Assembly (NCBI RefSeq): GCF_014651715.1
Contig: NZ_BMXK01000002.1
Coordinates: 1-64,000, forward strand
Length of the DNA stretch: 64,000 bases
Source: Zhihengliuella salsuginis
Lineage (GTDB): Bacteria > Actinomycetota > Actinomycetes > Actinomycetales > Micrococcaceae
Reading direction: 5' to 3'
In this document: in pieces, positions 8,619 through 16,884 of the stretch
Layout: every line of letters starts with the position of its first letter
How positions within the stretch are numbered: the first letter of the stretch is position 1
Notes under the pieces: model-generated
Database searches by the model: none
What the model was told of the DNA's origin: nothing
The model's input: only the letters and a program-made list of their open reading frames with translations
Program-made: the position numbers and the translations under genes

Positions 8619-8649
8619 TTGTGTCACCCGAAGAAAGCAGGAGGACACC

Positions 8650-9333
8650 ATGGAGATGACGTTCACCGGACGCAACATCAGCGTTTCCGACCGATTCCGC
8701 GAGTACGTCACGGAGAAGGTCGGCAAGGTGGAGCAGCTGGCCTCGAAGGTCCAGAGGCTTGACATCAAGGTGACGAAGGAGCCCCATTCGAAGCGCCCGG
8801 AGACCCAGCTGACGGTTGAGCTCTCGGTTGTCACCCGGGGCCCCGCGATCCGAGCAGAGTCCAAGGCCGGCGAGAAGTTCGCGGCCTTCGACCAGGCCTT
8901 TGCGAAGTTGCTTGAGCGTCTGCGTCGAGCGCGCGACAAGAAGAAGGTGCACCACGGCCGGCACACTCCGACCGCCGTTTTCGAAGCCACGGGTGGCCTC
9001 GAACCCGTCCAGACCGACGTCCCCCTGCACGTCACGGCCGCCAACGAGGTTGCCGAGCAGAACGGACAGGCGCCCGACGAGAATCCGGTCGAGATCCGGC
9101 GGAAGGTCTTCCCCGCCACCCGGATGAACGTGGACGACGCCGTCGACCGGATGGAGCTGGTCGGCCACCCGTTCTACCTCTTCGTCGATGACGAGACGGA
9201 CCGCACGTCGGTGGTCTACCGGCGCAAGGGGTGGTCGTACGGCATCATCACCTTGGACGAGGAGTGCCAGGACGAGGAAACCATCGAAACGCGGCACTAC
9301 CGCGAACAGGAAGCGGCAGCCGCTGTCGTCTGA
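8650..9333 (+). CDS. hpf: Ribosome hibernation promoting factor, long form
   Basis: A 227-residue long-form HPF. The N-terminal domain (about 1-100) with ITFTGRNISVSDRF-like start MEMTFTGRNISVSDRFREYV and basic helix RLRRARDKKKVHHG binds the 30S decoding centre. The C-terminal domain (about 165-225) with MELVGHPFYLFVDDET and VVYRRKGWSYGIITL mediates dimerisation of ribosomes into 100S particles. This two-domain form is the one that acts alone in actinobacteria and Firmicutes. The ATG at 8650 has AGGAGG 6 nt upstream. Followed by a very strong terminator. Corresponds by synteny to Rv3241c. Confidence 0.95.
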   Translation: MEMTFTGRNISVSDRFREYVTEKVGKVEQLASKVQRLDIKVTKEPHSKRPETQLTVELSVVTRGPAIRAESKAGEKFAAFDQAFAKLLERLRRARDKKKVHHGRHTPTAVFEATGGLEPVQTDVPLHVTAANEVAEQNGQAPDENPVEIRRKVFPATRMNVDDAVDRMELVGHPFYLFVDDETDRTSVVYRRKGWSYGIITLDEECQDEETIETRHYREQEAAAAVV

Positions 9334-9347
9334 TTGAATCCAGCATC

Positions 9348-9392
9348 CGCCGCCGGGCGGGGCGTCTTGCAAGGGCGCCCCGCCCGGCGGCG
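9348..9392 (+). terminator. Rho-independent-type terminator after hpf
   Basis: A perfect 17-bp GC stem (9348-9364 with 9376-9392) and an 11-nt loop, TCTTGCAAGGG. It lies 15 bp after the hpf stop. Only a short T-rich tail (TTCTGT) follows, as is usual for actinobacterial terminators. Confidence 0.8.
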
Positions 9393-9480
9393 TTCTGTGC
9401 GAGATTCAGCTAACAGGCGCAAAACCGCGGGTTCGCCCCTCCGAAAGGGCGCATATGGCCGCTGTCGATCGCGTCTCACG

Positions 9481-9486
9481 TAGACT
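9481..9486 (+). promoter_or_regulatory. Putative -10 of the secA promoter
   Basis: TAGACT lies 44 nt upstream of the secA GTG, after the hpf terminator. The -35 region is not recognisable. The same hexamer precedes the chorismate mutase gene. Confidence 0.35.
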
Positions 9487-9529
9487 GAGCTAGCCAGATT
9501 TCCTGTGCCGAAGAATATGGAGCTACCAC

Positions 9530-12250
9530 GTGGCGTCACTGCTAGAACGCGTCCTGCGCACCGGCGACAAGAAGATGTTGAAGCGTCTTCGCCGGTATGT
9601 CAGTGCAATCAATGCACTCGAGGAAGAGTTTCGATCGCTCAGCGACGAGGAACTTCGCGCCGAGACGGACAAGTTCAAGGCCCGGTACCAGGACGGGGAG
9701 AGCCTCGATTCTCTGCTGCCGGAGGCCTTCGCGACCGTCCGCGAAGCGGCGAGCCGGACCCTGGGCATGCGCCACTTCGATGTCCAGCTGATGGGCGGCG
9801 CGGCCCTGCACCTCGGAAACATCGCCGAGATGAAGACCGGTGAAGGCAAGACGCTCGTGGCCACGGCACCCGCCTACTTGAACGCGCTGACGGGCGAGGG
9901 CGTCCACATCATCACGACGAACGACTTCTTGGCCGAGTACCAGTCGGACCTCATGGGCCGCGTCTTCCGCTTCCTTGGCCTGACCAGCGGGTGCATCCTC
10001 TCGAAGCAGGATCCGGCCACCCGCCGCGAGCAGTACAACGCCGACGTCACCTACGGCACCAACAACGAATTCGGGTTCGACTTCCTGCGCGACAACATGG
10101 CGTGGTCGAAGGAAGAGCTGGTCCAGCGCGGGCACCACTTCGCGGTCGTCGATGAGGTCGACTCGATTCTCATCGACGAGGCCCGGACCCCGCTCATCAT
10201 CTCGGGCCAGGCCCAGGGCGACGTGAACCGGTGGTTCAACGAGTTCGCCCGGATCGTCCGCCGCCTCGAGCCCGAGACCGACTACGAGATCGACATCAAG
10301 AAGCGGACGGTCGGCGTCCTGGAACCGGGCATCGAGAAGGTCGAGGACTATCTCGGCATCGACAACCTCTACGAGACGGCCAATACGCCGCTCATCGGCT
10401 TCCTGAACAACGCGATCAAGGCGCGCGAGCTGTTCACCAAGGACAAGGACTACGTCGTGATGAACGGCGAGATCCTCATCGTGGACGAGCACACCGGCCG
10501 CACCCTCGCGGGACGCCGCTACAACGAAGGCATGCACCAGGCCATCGAGGCCAAGGAAGGCGTGCAGATCAAGGCCGAGAACCAGACGATGGCGACGGTC
10601 ACCCTGCAGAACTACTTCCGCCTCTATTCGACGCTCTCCGGCATGACCGGTACGGCCACGACGGAAGCCGCGGAGTTCATGGGGACCTACAAGCTCGGAG
10701 TCGTCGAAATCCCGACCAACCGTCCGATGCAGCGCAAGGACCAGTCGGATCTCATCTACAAGAACGAGATCGCGAAATTCGACGCCGTGGTCGAGGACCT
10801 CGTCGAGCGGCACGCGGCCGGTCAGCCCGTCCTCGTGGGTACGACCAGCGTTGAGAAGAGCGAATACCTCTCGCGCAAGCTGGCCAAGGCCGGCGTGCGC
10901 CACGAGGTCCTGAACGCCAAGCAGCACGCGCGGGAAGCGGCCATCATCGCCCAGGCGGGGCGCAAGTCCGCCGTGACGGTGGCCACCAACATGGCCGGCC
11001 GCGGCACGGACATCATGCTGGGCGGAAACGCCGAATTCCTGGCCGTCACCGAGATGAACCGCCGCGGGCTCGACCCGGAGGAGAACGCCGAAGAGTACGA
11101 GAAGGTCTGGGACGGCGTCTTCGGCGAGGCCAAGGTGAAGGTCGAGAACGAGGCCGCGCAGGTGCGCGAGTTCGGCGGTCTCTACGTGCTGGGTACCGAG
11201 CGCCACGAATCGCGGCGCATCGACAACCAGCTGCGCGGTCGCTCCGGACGTCAGGGCGACCCGGGCGAGTCACGCTTCTACCTGTCGATGACGGACGATC
11301 TGATGCGCAGGTTCAACGCGGCCGCAGCGCAGCGGATCATGAGCAATCCCAGCCTGCCGGACGACATGGCGCTGGAATCCCGGATCGTCTCCAAGGCCAT
11401 CGAGACCGCGCAGGCGCAGGTGGAGTCGACGAACGCCGAACAGCGCAAGAACGTCCTGAAATACGACGACGTGCTGAACCGCCAGCGCGAAGCCATCTAC
11501 GGCGACCGCCGCCGCATTCTCGAAGGCGACGACCTCCACGAGAAGGTCCAGCACTTCCTGGAGGATGTCATCACGGCGATGGTCCAGGAGGCGACCAGCG
11601 AGCGGAACCCAGACGACTGGAATCTCGAGCAGCTGTGGGTGAACCTCAAGCAGCTGTACCCGGTCTCCGTCACGCTCGAGGACGTGGCGGACGAAGCCGG
11701 CGGACGAGGCAATGTGACCTCGGACCTGCTGCATGAGGAGCTGCTCTCGGATGCGCGCGTCCAGTACGAGGCGCGTGAGGAATCCGTCGGGTCGGAGAAC
11801 ATGCGCGAGTTGGAGCGCCGTGTCGTTCTGAGTGTCATCGGCCGGAAGTGGCAGGAGCACCTCTACGAGATGGATTACCTCAAGGAGGGCATCGGCCTGC
11901 GGGCGATGGCGCAGCGTGATCCGCTGGTCGAGTACCAGCGCGAGGGATTCGTGCTGTTCCAGACGATGATGGAGTCCATCCGCGAGGAGAGCATCGGGAT
12001 GCTCTTCAACATCAAGGTGGAGACGAAGCAGCAGTCCAGCGTGAACCTGCCGGGAGTCACGGACGCGCGGTCGGCCACGGAGAAACCGGCCTTCGCAACG
12101 CCGGGTCTCGATGCGCCGGCGAAGCCGGCGAGCCTGCAGTACACGGCCCCGAGCGAGACGGGCCAGGCGGCGACGAAGGTGGAGCGCCAGGCTGCGGAGA
12201 AGCCGGTCAACCGCGCTGAGCGTCGCTCGAAGGACAAGAAGCGCAAGTAG
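9530..12250 (+). CDS. secA: Preprotein translocase ATPase SecA
   Basis: A 906-residue SecA1-type motor that pushes unfolded preproteins through SecYEG. Seen: Walker A MKTGEGKT (about 100-107), DEAD-like box [15 protein letters not shown], the NBD2 helicase motif [12 protein letters not shown], and the preprotein and wing/scaffold regions. The C-terminal linker is Ala/Thr/Glu-rich and ends [13 protein letters not shown]. The zinc-binding SEC-C motif of many SecA proteins is absent, which matches actinobacterial SecA1. The GTG start at 9530 has GGAG 7 nt upstream. The gene stands alone between two terminators. Confidence 0.97.
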   Translation: MASLLERVLRTGDKKMLKRLRRYVSAINALEEEFRSLSDEELRAETDKFKARYQDGESLDSLLPEAFATVREAASRTLGMRHFDVQLMGGAALHLGNIAEMKTGEGKTLVATAPAYLNALTGEGVHIITTNDFLAEYQSDLMGRVFRFLGLTSGCILSKQDPATRREQYNADVTYGTNNEFGFDFLRDNMAWSKEELVQRGHHFAVVDEVDSILIDEARTPLIISGQAQGDVNRWFNEFARIVRRLEPETDYEIDIKKRTVGVLEPGIEKVEDYLGIDNLYETANTPLIGFLNNAIKARELFTKDKDYVVMNGEILIVDEHTGRTLAGRRYNEGMHQAIEAKEGVQIKAENQTMATVTLQNYFRLYSTLSGMTGTATTEAAEFMGTYKLGVVEIPTNRPMQRKDQSDLIYKNEIAKFDAVVEDLVERHAAGQPVLVGTTSVEKSEYLSRKLAKAGVRHEVLNAKQHAREAAIIAQAGRKSAVTVATNMAGRGTDIMLGGNAEFLAVTEMNRRGLDPEENAEEYEKVWDGVFGEAKVKVENEAAQVREFGGLYVLGTERHESRRIDNQLRGRSGRQGDPGESRFYLSMTDDLMRRFNAAAAQRIMSNPSLPDDMALESRIVSKAIETAQAQVESTNAEQRKNVLKYDDVLNRQREAIYGDRRRILEGDDLHEKVQHFLEDVITAMVQEATSERNPDDWNLEQLWVNLKQLYPVSVTLEDVADEAGGRGNVTSDLLHEELLSDARVQYEAREESVGSENMRELERRVVLSVIGRKWQEHLYEMDYLKEGIGLRAMAQRDPLVEYQREGFVLFQTMMESIREESIGMLFNIKVETKQQSSVNLPGVTDARSATEKPAFATPGLDAPAKPASLQYTAPSETGQAATKVERQAAEKPVNRAERRSKDKKRK

Positions 12251-12267
12251 GGCCGTCCTGGTCCGTA

Positions 12268-12310
12268 CTAGAACTCGGCGGGAACCGGAAGGTTCCTAGC
12301 CGAGTTCTAG
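12268..12310. terminator. Bidirectional terminator between secA and the Rv3235-like gene
   Basis: A perfect 12-bp inverted repeat CTAGAACTCGGC / GCCGAGTTCTAG, with an inner GGAACC / GGTTCC pair. The stop codon of the convergent minus-strand gene (12296-12298) lies inside the structure. Confidence 0.7.
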
Positions 12311-13000
12311 TGCGTTGACCCGCCATTGGCCGCGTCGACGCTCCAGGCGGAGCGCGGCGGCGCGGATCCGGTCGTGGCACTGCACGGTGACGGTCGCTTC
12401 GTAGACATCGTCCGAGATCCGGCAGAGGCGGGAGCGGCGGACCGTCGTCGTCCGCTTCACGCGGGTCGACGCAGTCTGCGGCCCGGCCAGCGTCAGCGAG
12501 ACCCGTTCGCGGAGACGCTCCATGGTGGGCAGGTCGAGCCAGCGGTTCATCTGCGTCAGCGAACGGTTCCCGCTGAGGACTTCGAAGGCGCACTGGCTGA
12601 CGACCCTGGCGATCTTCGAGATCTGCTGGTGCTCGGCGGCGAGGCGGCGCTTCAGTCGTTCGGCCGCCAGCGACTCCGGGGGTGCCTGCCACTGGTCCGA
12701 GGGGACCGGCCGGGATGCCGCCTCTGACTGCTGGTCAGGGGCGTCCACTCGCGCCTGCGCCCGGCGGGTCGGGAACGGCATGATCGTGGCCGATGGTTCC
12801 TCGCGCCCCTCGAGAAGGTCGCTGAACCGGCGTACCGGTTGGGACTGACTGGCCGACTGGTGGTGGAGTTCGGACAGGTGGATGACGCGCAGCGGTTTCT
12901 GCGAGTTCGATGTGGCGAGCAGGTCGGGCAGGGTGGGGCCGGAGAGGTCGGATTCTCCGTCGGGCTGCAGCGGCTCTTCGTTGTCGGCCAGGGCGGTCAT
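12296..13000 (-). CDS. Rv3235-family protein
   Basis: A 234-residue protein. The first 110 residues are Ser/Gln/Pro-rich and low in structure. The C-terminal part (about 115-233) is the conserved module, with IARVVSQCAFEVLSGNRSLTQMNRWL, an Arg-rich segment and a final RRGQWRVNALELG. This fits the Rv3235 family of actinobacteria, which has no established function. The ATG has GAGGAGA 5 nt upstream. The LysM membrane-protein gene lies 42 bp upstream on the same strand, so the two are probably one operon. Its stop is inside the secA-side terminator. Confidence 0.8.
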   Translation of the reverse strand: MTALADNEEPLQPDGESDLSGPTLPDLLATSNSQKPLRVIHLSELHHQSASQSQPVRRFSDLLEGREEPSATIMPFPTRRAQARVDAPDQQSEAASRPVPSDQWQAPPESLAAERLKRRLAAEHQQISKIARVVSQCAFEVLSGNRSLTQMNRWLDLPTMERLRERVSLTLAGPQTASTRVKRTTTVRRSRLCRISDDVYEATVTVQCHDRIRAAALRLERRRGQWRVNALELG

Positions 13001-13042
13001 GGGTTCTCCTCTGAAGTGTGTCGAGTGGGACGGCGCGAGTGG

Positions 13043-14026
13043 TCAGGAAACGGGCGCGCTTGCCGGGCGCTCCAGGACCATGCTGATGGTCAGCCGGTCG
13101 GGGTCGGGGCCGATGACGTCGCGGTTCGCGGCGTGCCACCGAGGCCATTCCGCGGCGATCTCCGCTGTCGTGGCGTCCGGTCCCAGGGAGTCGGCTGCGA
13201 GACTCCACAGGGTGTCGCCGGGGGCGACGACGACCTCGTCGCCGGCGCTACGTGTGGCACCGAGCACGCGATCGATCTCCGGCGCCGTCCGACCGGGGTT
13301 CCAGGCCGGTGAGGGGGCGGTCTCCGTGCTTCCCGCCGAAACCGGTGTGGCCTCAGGCGCGAGCGGTGCCGCGTCGAGGACGCGGTCCAACTGCGGGGCC
13401 GCGCCGCCCGGCTGCCACGCCGGCGACGGTGCCTCCGCGTGGGTGCGGGCTGCCGGCGAAGGAGTCGTCGGGCCGGCGCTCTGCTCGTCAGCGGCCGACC
13501 AGGCCGGCGACGGCGCGACCTGAGTCGTCTGCTGCTCGTCCACGGGTGAAGCAGGCAGATCGGCGGCGAAGGCCCCCGGGGCGGCGATGAGCTGTACCCC
13601 CAGCACGGCCACGGCCAGCCGGCGCATGTACGCCGGCGACCACCGTGCCATCAGCTGGGCGGCCCGCGGCCGGTGGAAGCGGAGGAGGAGAGCGCCGGCG
13701 AGTGCGGCCAGGAGCGACAGCGTCCACCACAGAAGCGTCAGGATGCCGAGGGCGCAGAACGCCAGTGCCATCAGGTGTTCGAGGTCTCCGAGCGAACGGG
13801 GCACGCCCCACGCGGCAATCGAACCGACGTCGAGACCGGAGCCCGTCTGATTCCTCCAGATGACGGCGCCGGCCAGGGTGATCAGTGCACCGAGCCCGAA
13901 GACGCAGACGGTCCACGTCACATCGGCAGCTGCTACTGCTCGTCGTCGACCGGCATGGTTCTCCGCGCCCGGATCCAGGGGCGCTGCCGCCCGGTAACGC
14001 CGAGCGGTCATTCCTCGTCCCCTCAT
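13043..14026 (-). CDS. Membrane-anchored LysM-domain protein with PSPAW repeats
   Basis: A 327-residue protein. Three hydrophobic segments (about 36-56, 86-115, 135-155) precede a long outside part. Its linker carries three APSPAW repeats (about 171, 200 and 238), two of them extended to SPAW-PG--AP--DRVL. A single LysM domain (about 265-318: VVVAPGDTLWSLAADSLG ... WPRWHAANRDVIG) ends the protein and should bind peptidoglycan. Start: ATG at 14026 with GGGAG 5-6 nt upstream; the ATG at 14011 is an alternative with GAGGGG. It shares an operon with the Rv3235-family gene and may act in wall or division processes (inference). Confidence 0.8.
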   Translation of the reverse strand: MRGRGMTARRYRAAAPLDPGAENHAGRRRAVAAADVTWTVCVFGLGALITLAGAVIWRNQTGSGLDVGSIAAWGVPRSLGDLEHLMALAFCALGILTLLWWTLSLLAALAGALLLRFHRPRAAQLMARWSPAYMRRLAVAVLGVQLIAAPGAFAADLPASPVDEQQTTQVAPSPAWSAADEQSAGPTTPSPAARTHAEAPSPAWQPGGAAPQLDRVLDAAPLAPEATPVSAGSTETAPSPAWNPGRTAPEIDRVLGATRSAGDEVVVAPGDTLWSLAADSLGPDATTAEIAAEWPRWHAANRDVIGPDPDRLTISMVLERPASAPVS

Positions 14027-14080
14027 GAGTACTCCCGTAGCTCGTGCACCTGAACCGCCGGATTTGCCGCTTACCTTGCC

Positions 14081-14186
14081 GTTTGGTGCTGTTTGGTGTT
14101 TTTCCAATGTTTATGTTTGCAGGTTCGAGCAATTCTGTCCAGAGTGCAGGGATGAATGTCGGCGGCCGGCCCCGGGACCGGCCGCC
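14081..14186. promoter_or_regulatory. Divergent intergenic region with repeats
   Basis: This A/T-richer gap separates the divergent LysM gene and the gene at 14223. GTTTGGTGCT (14081-14090) is repeated as GTTTGGTGTT (14091-14100). Further on, GGCGGCCGG (14161-14169) pairs with CCGGCCGCC (14178-14186). Since both flanking genes point outward, the hairpin is not a terminator of either; it may be an operator or leader structure. Confidence 0.35.
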
Positions 14187-14222
14187 TCGTCCTCGGGCTG
14201 ATCAGGCATCTAAGGTGGAGAT

Positions 14223-14765
14223 ATGCGGTGGGAAACTCTTTTTGCAGACCTTGAGGCGCAGCTCAACGGGGAGGCCGCCCGCGGCCGGACCGCCGAGATC
14301 CAGGAGATGGTCGGCTACGAGCGGTCGCAGGTCCCGATGGCCGGCCGCCTCGTCGCCTGGGTGGGGCAGCCGGTCGACCTCGTCACCCTCGGCGGGCAGC
14401 GGTTCTCCGGTGTCCTGCGCACCTCGGGTTCCGGTTGGGTGGCCCTCCAGTCGGGCCCCCTCGAATACGTTGTCCTGACGGGGGCCATCCGGTCGATCGA
14501 AGGCCGGGGTCAGCGCGTCGGCTCCGCAGAGAGGGGACGCATCAGCCTCAGGCTGGCCCTGCGGGCGATCGCACGCGACAGGGCCGCCGTGACGGTCTTC
14601 GCCACGGACGGGGAGGTGGCGGCGGCAGGGACCATCGACTATGTCGGGACGGACTTCCTGCAGATCGCCGTGCACGCGTCGGGGGAGCTCCCCGAGCGGG
14701 GGGCCATCACTGCCCGTCAGGTCCTGCCCCTCACGGCCGTAGCCGTCATCCAGCGGCGCTCCTAG
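14223..14765 (+). CDS. Conserved actinobacterial protein of unknown function
   Basis: A 180-residue protein not assigned to a named family. The N-terminus (MRWETLFADLEAQLNGEAARGRTAEIQEMVGYERSQ) is helical. The middle, about 40-95, alternates short hydrophobic strands with glycines (LVAWVGQPVDLVTLGGQ, FSGVLRTSGSGWVALQS), which resembles an Sm-like or small beta-barrel fold; this is only a guess. A related strand pattern recurs near 125-160. The start ATG has AGGTGGAG just upstream. It precedes the SAF/CpaE-like pair and is divergent from the LysM gene. Confidence 0.75.
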   Translation: MRWETLFADLEAQLNGEAARGRTAEIQEMVGYERSQVPMAGRLVAWVGQPVDLVTLGGQRFSGVLRTSGSGWVALQSGPLEYVVLTGAIRSIEGRGQRVGSAERGRISLRLALRAIARDRAAVTVFATDGEVAAAGTIDYVGTDFLQIAVHASGELPERGAITARQVLPLTAVAVIQRRS

Positions 14766-14898
14766 GACGCCCCGATGGGGTTATCCACAAAAATGACATA
14801 AAGGTCCGGCCCTGATACATCTCATGCTTAGGGTTAACACGACACATCGGCGACCAGTGGTTTGGACGCTGGGGGCTGAAGCGAGAGAAGGAAGACGC

Positions 14899-15555
14899 GT
14901 GAGCGCAGAAGGCACATCGGTTCCGACCGAGACGAAGCGACTTCAACGACCCGGCTGGAGGGACCCCCGGCTCATCATCGGACTCCTTCTGGTCGTCGCC
15001 TCGATCGCGGGCGTCGTCGGGCTTGTGACCGCCTTGGACCGGACCGTCGACGTCTATGCGGCGAAGGACGACCTGACTGTCGGCGAGCAGATCAGCACCG
15101 AGGACCTGTCCGTGGTCGAGGTGCGGGTCGACGGGATGGAGGACATGTACGTCTCCGCCGGTGCACCCCTCGAGGACGGCGTGCGCGCTTCGGCGTTCGT
15201 CAAGGCCGGGGAGCTGATCCCGGCCCGAGCCGTCGTCGGCACCGACCAGCAGGGGCGCAAGCCGGTCTCCGTTCCGGTCGACGGCGCCCTCTCGGAGGCC
15301 ATCAGTGTCGGCGGGCACGTCGACGTCTGGTCGGCCGCACCGTCAGGTGTCGGCAACGAGTTCGGCGAGCCGGCCCGGGTGCTGCAGCAGGTCGAGGTCG
15401 CCTCCGTCGCGGACATCCAATCAGGGTTCGGCGGTACGAGCGGCACGAACCTCGAACTTCTCGTGACCGACGACGAACTTCCGGCACTGCTCGGGGCCCT
15501 GGCGAACGATGCGAAGATCACGGTCGTCTACAGCGCTGTCGGAGGCGAAGAGTGA
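14899..15555 (+). CDS. SAF-domain membrane protein (CpaB-like)
   Basis: A 218-residue protein: one TM helix (about 24-46, LIIGLLLVVASIAGVVGLVTAL) followed by an extracytoplasmic SAF domain (about 50-115) with DLTVGEQISTEDLSVVEV and VKAGELIPARAV. SAF domains occur in CpaB/RcpC pilus-assembly proteins and flagellar FlgA. The rest is beta-rich. No pilin, CpaF ATPase or secretin gene is nearby. The GTG at 14899 has AAGGAAG 6 nt upstream; the longer reading from 14824 lacks this. The stop overlaps the GTG of the next gene (GTGA), so they are coupled. Confidence 0.85.
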   Translation: MSAEGTSVPTETKRLQRPGWRDPRLIIGLLLVVASIAGVVGLVTALDRTVDVYAAKDDLTVGEQISTEDLSVVEVRVDGMEDMYVSAGAPLEDGVRASAFVKAGELIPARAVVGTDQQGRKPVSVPVDGALSEAISVGGHVDVWSAAPSGVGNEFGEPARVLQQVEVASVADIQSGFGGTSGTNLELLVTDDELPALLGALANDAKITVVYSAVGGEE

Positions 15556-16814
15556 ACGTCTCACTGGTCGTATGGGCGGACACGCTCGGTATCAGCGATG
15601 GCATCGAGGGAATCCGTGGGCCAGTCACGGTGGCACGTCAGTGCGAGGACATCCTCGAGACGATCGCTCTCGTGGAGTCGGGCCTGGCCGACGCCGTGCT
15701 GCTCGCGGGGGCGTCTCCCGACATCGACGCACACGTGGTGGACGCCTTGCGCGAGAGGGGCGCCGTCGTCGTCGCCCTCGTCGACGATCCGGGTGAACAG
15801 GCCCGGCTGCAGGAGCTCGGCGTGACGTGCGAATCGGCGACGGCGTCGCCGCAGGCACTGGCGGACCTGTTCGAACTGACCATGTCCACCACGCCCGCTC
15901 CCTCCGGCGCGCTCAACCGCCGGCCGGCCGACACGGAGCAGCCGGCACCCGAGGCGGCGCGCGGCCAGGTCATCGCCGTGTGGGGGCCGACCGGGGCGCC
16001 CGGCCGGACGACCCTGGCCGTCAACTACGCGGTGGAGTCCGCGCTCGCCGGATCCGCCGTCGCGCTCGTCGACGCCGACACGTACGGCGCCAGCATCTCT
16101 GTGCATCTCGGCCTGATGGAGGAGTCGGCCGGCATCGCGCAGCTGTGCCGTCTCTCCGACCAAGGGGTGCTGGACCGGTCCAGTTTCGAACGCGCATGCC
16201 CGGTGCTGCCCGTGGCGGGGGCGCGCATCCGGGTTGCCACGGGACTGCCGAGGCCGCAGCGCTGGCCCGAACTGCGCAAGTCGTCGCTGGAACGAGTCCT
16301 CGCGTATCTGCGAACGATCGTCGACGTCGTCGTCGTCGACGTTGCCGCGCTGCTCGAACAGGACGAGGAGCTTTCTTTCGACACCGCCGCCCCGCAACGC
16401 AACGCTGCGACTCTCGCCGTCCTGGAGAACGCGGACGAGGTCATCGCGGTGGGGCAGGCCGACGCCGTGGGGGTGCCGCGGATGATCAAGGCACTCGAAC
16501 AGCTCGGGGAGCTGCTGCCGGACCATCTGCCCCGGGTCGTCTTCAACAAGATGTCGAAGACCGGCCTCGGACCGAATCCGGAACGGCAGTTGCGCGAGAC
16601 GTGGGAGCGGTTCGGTCCCAGCACGCCGATCCGCGGTTACCTGCCGTGGGACGGGGACGCTGCAGCCCTGGCCCTGTTGAAGGGTAATGCGTTCGCGGAG
16701 TCGAGCCCGGAGGCCGATTTGCGGGTGTCGATCGCCCGGCTGGCCGGTCACGATGTCACGCCGCGTCGGAACCTCTTCTCGCGTCGGCGCGGCGGTGGGA
16801 TGCCACGGGGGTGA
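15552..16814 (+). CDS. CpaE/MinD-like P-loop protein with altered Walker A
   Basis: A 420-residue protein. Residues 1-110 form a receiver-like or pseudo-receiver domain. After a short Pro/Ala linker comes a MinD/ParA-type domain (about 138-400) with GPTGAPGRTTLA in place of the KGG-GKT motif: Arg152 takes the place of the invariant Walker A Lys and the signature Lys is also missing. DADTYGASIS and VVVDVAALL match the Walker A' and B strands. The C-terminus is basic (RRNLFSRRRGGG). It is likely a septum- or pole-associated scaffold coupled to the SAF protein; the role is inferred. Confidence 0.8.
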   Translation: MNVSLVVWADTLGISDGIEGIRGPVTVARQCEDILETIALVESGLADAVLLAGASPDIDAHVVDALRERGAVVVALVDDPGEQARLQELGVTCESATASPQALADLFELTMSTTPAPSGALNRRPADTEQPAPEAARGQVIAVWGPTGAPGRTTLAVNYAVESALAGSAVALVDADTYGASISVHLGLMEESAGIAQLCRLSDQGVLDRSSFERACPVLPVAGARIRVATGLPRPQRWPELRKSSLERVLAYLRTIVDVVVVDVAALLEQDEELSFDTAAPQRNAATLAVLENADEVIAVGQADAVGVPRMIKALEQLGELLPDHLPRVVFNKMSKTGLGPNPERQLRETWERFGPSTPIRGYLPWDGDAAALALLKGNAFAESSPEADLRVSIARLAGHDVTPRRNLFSRRRGGGMPRG

Positions 16815-16822
16815 ACCGGGGA

Positions 16823-16828
16823 TAGGCT
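16823..16828 (+). promoter_or_regulatory. Putative -10 of the gdh promoter
   Basis: TAGGCT about 57 nt upstream of the gdh ATG. The leader that follows can fold as GCCGCG-AAGA-CGCGGC and ATGTC-TT-GACAT, and ends with the GGAGG ribosome binding site. Confidence 0.35.
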
Positions 16829-16884
16829 GGACATATCATGCCGCGAAGACGCGGCGGAAATGTCTTGACATGGAGGCCTAAATT

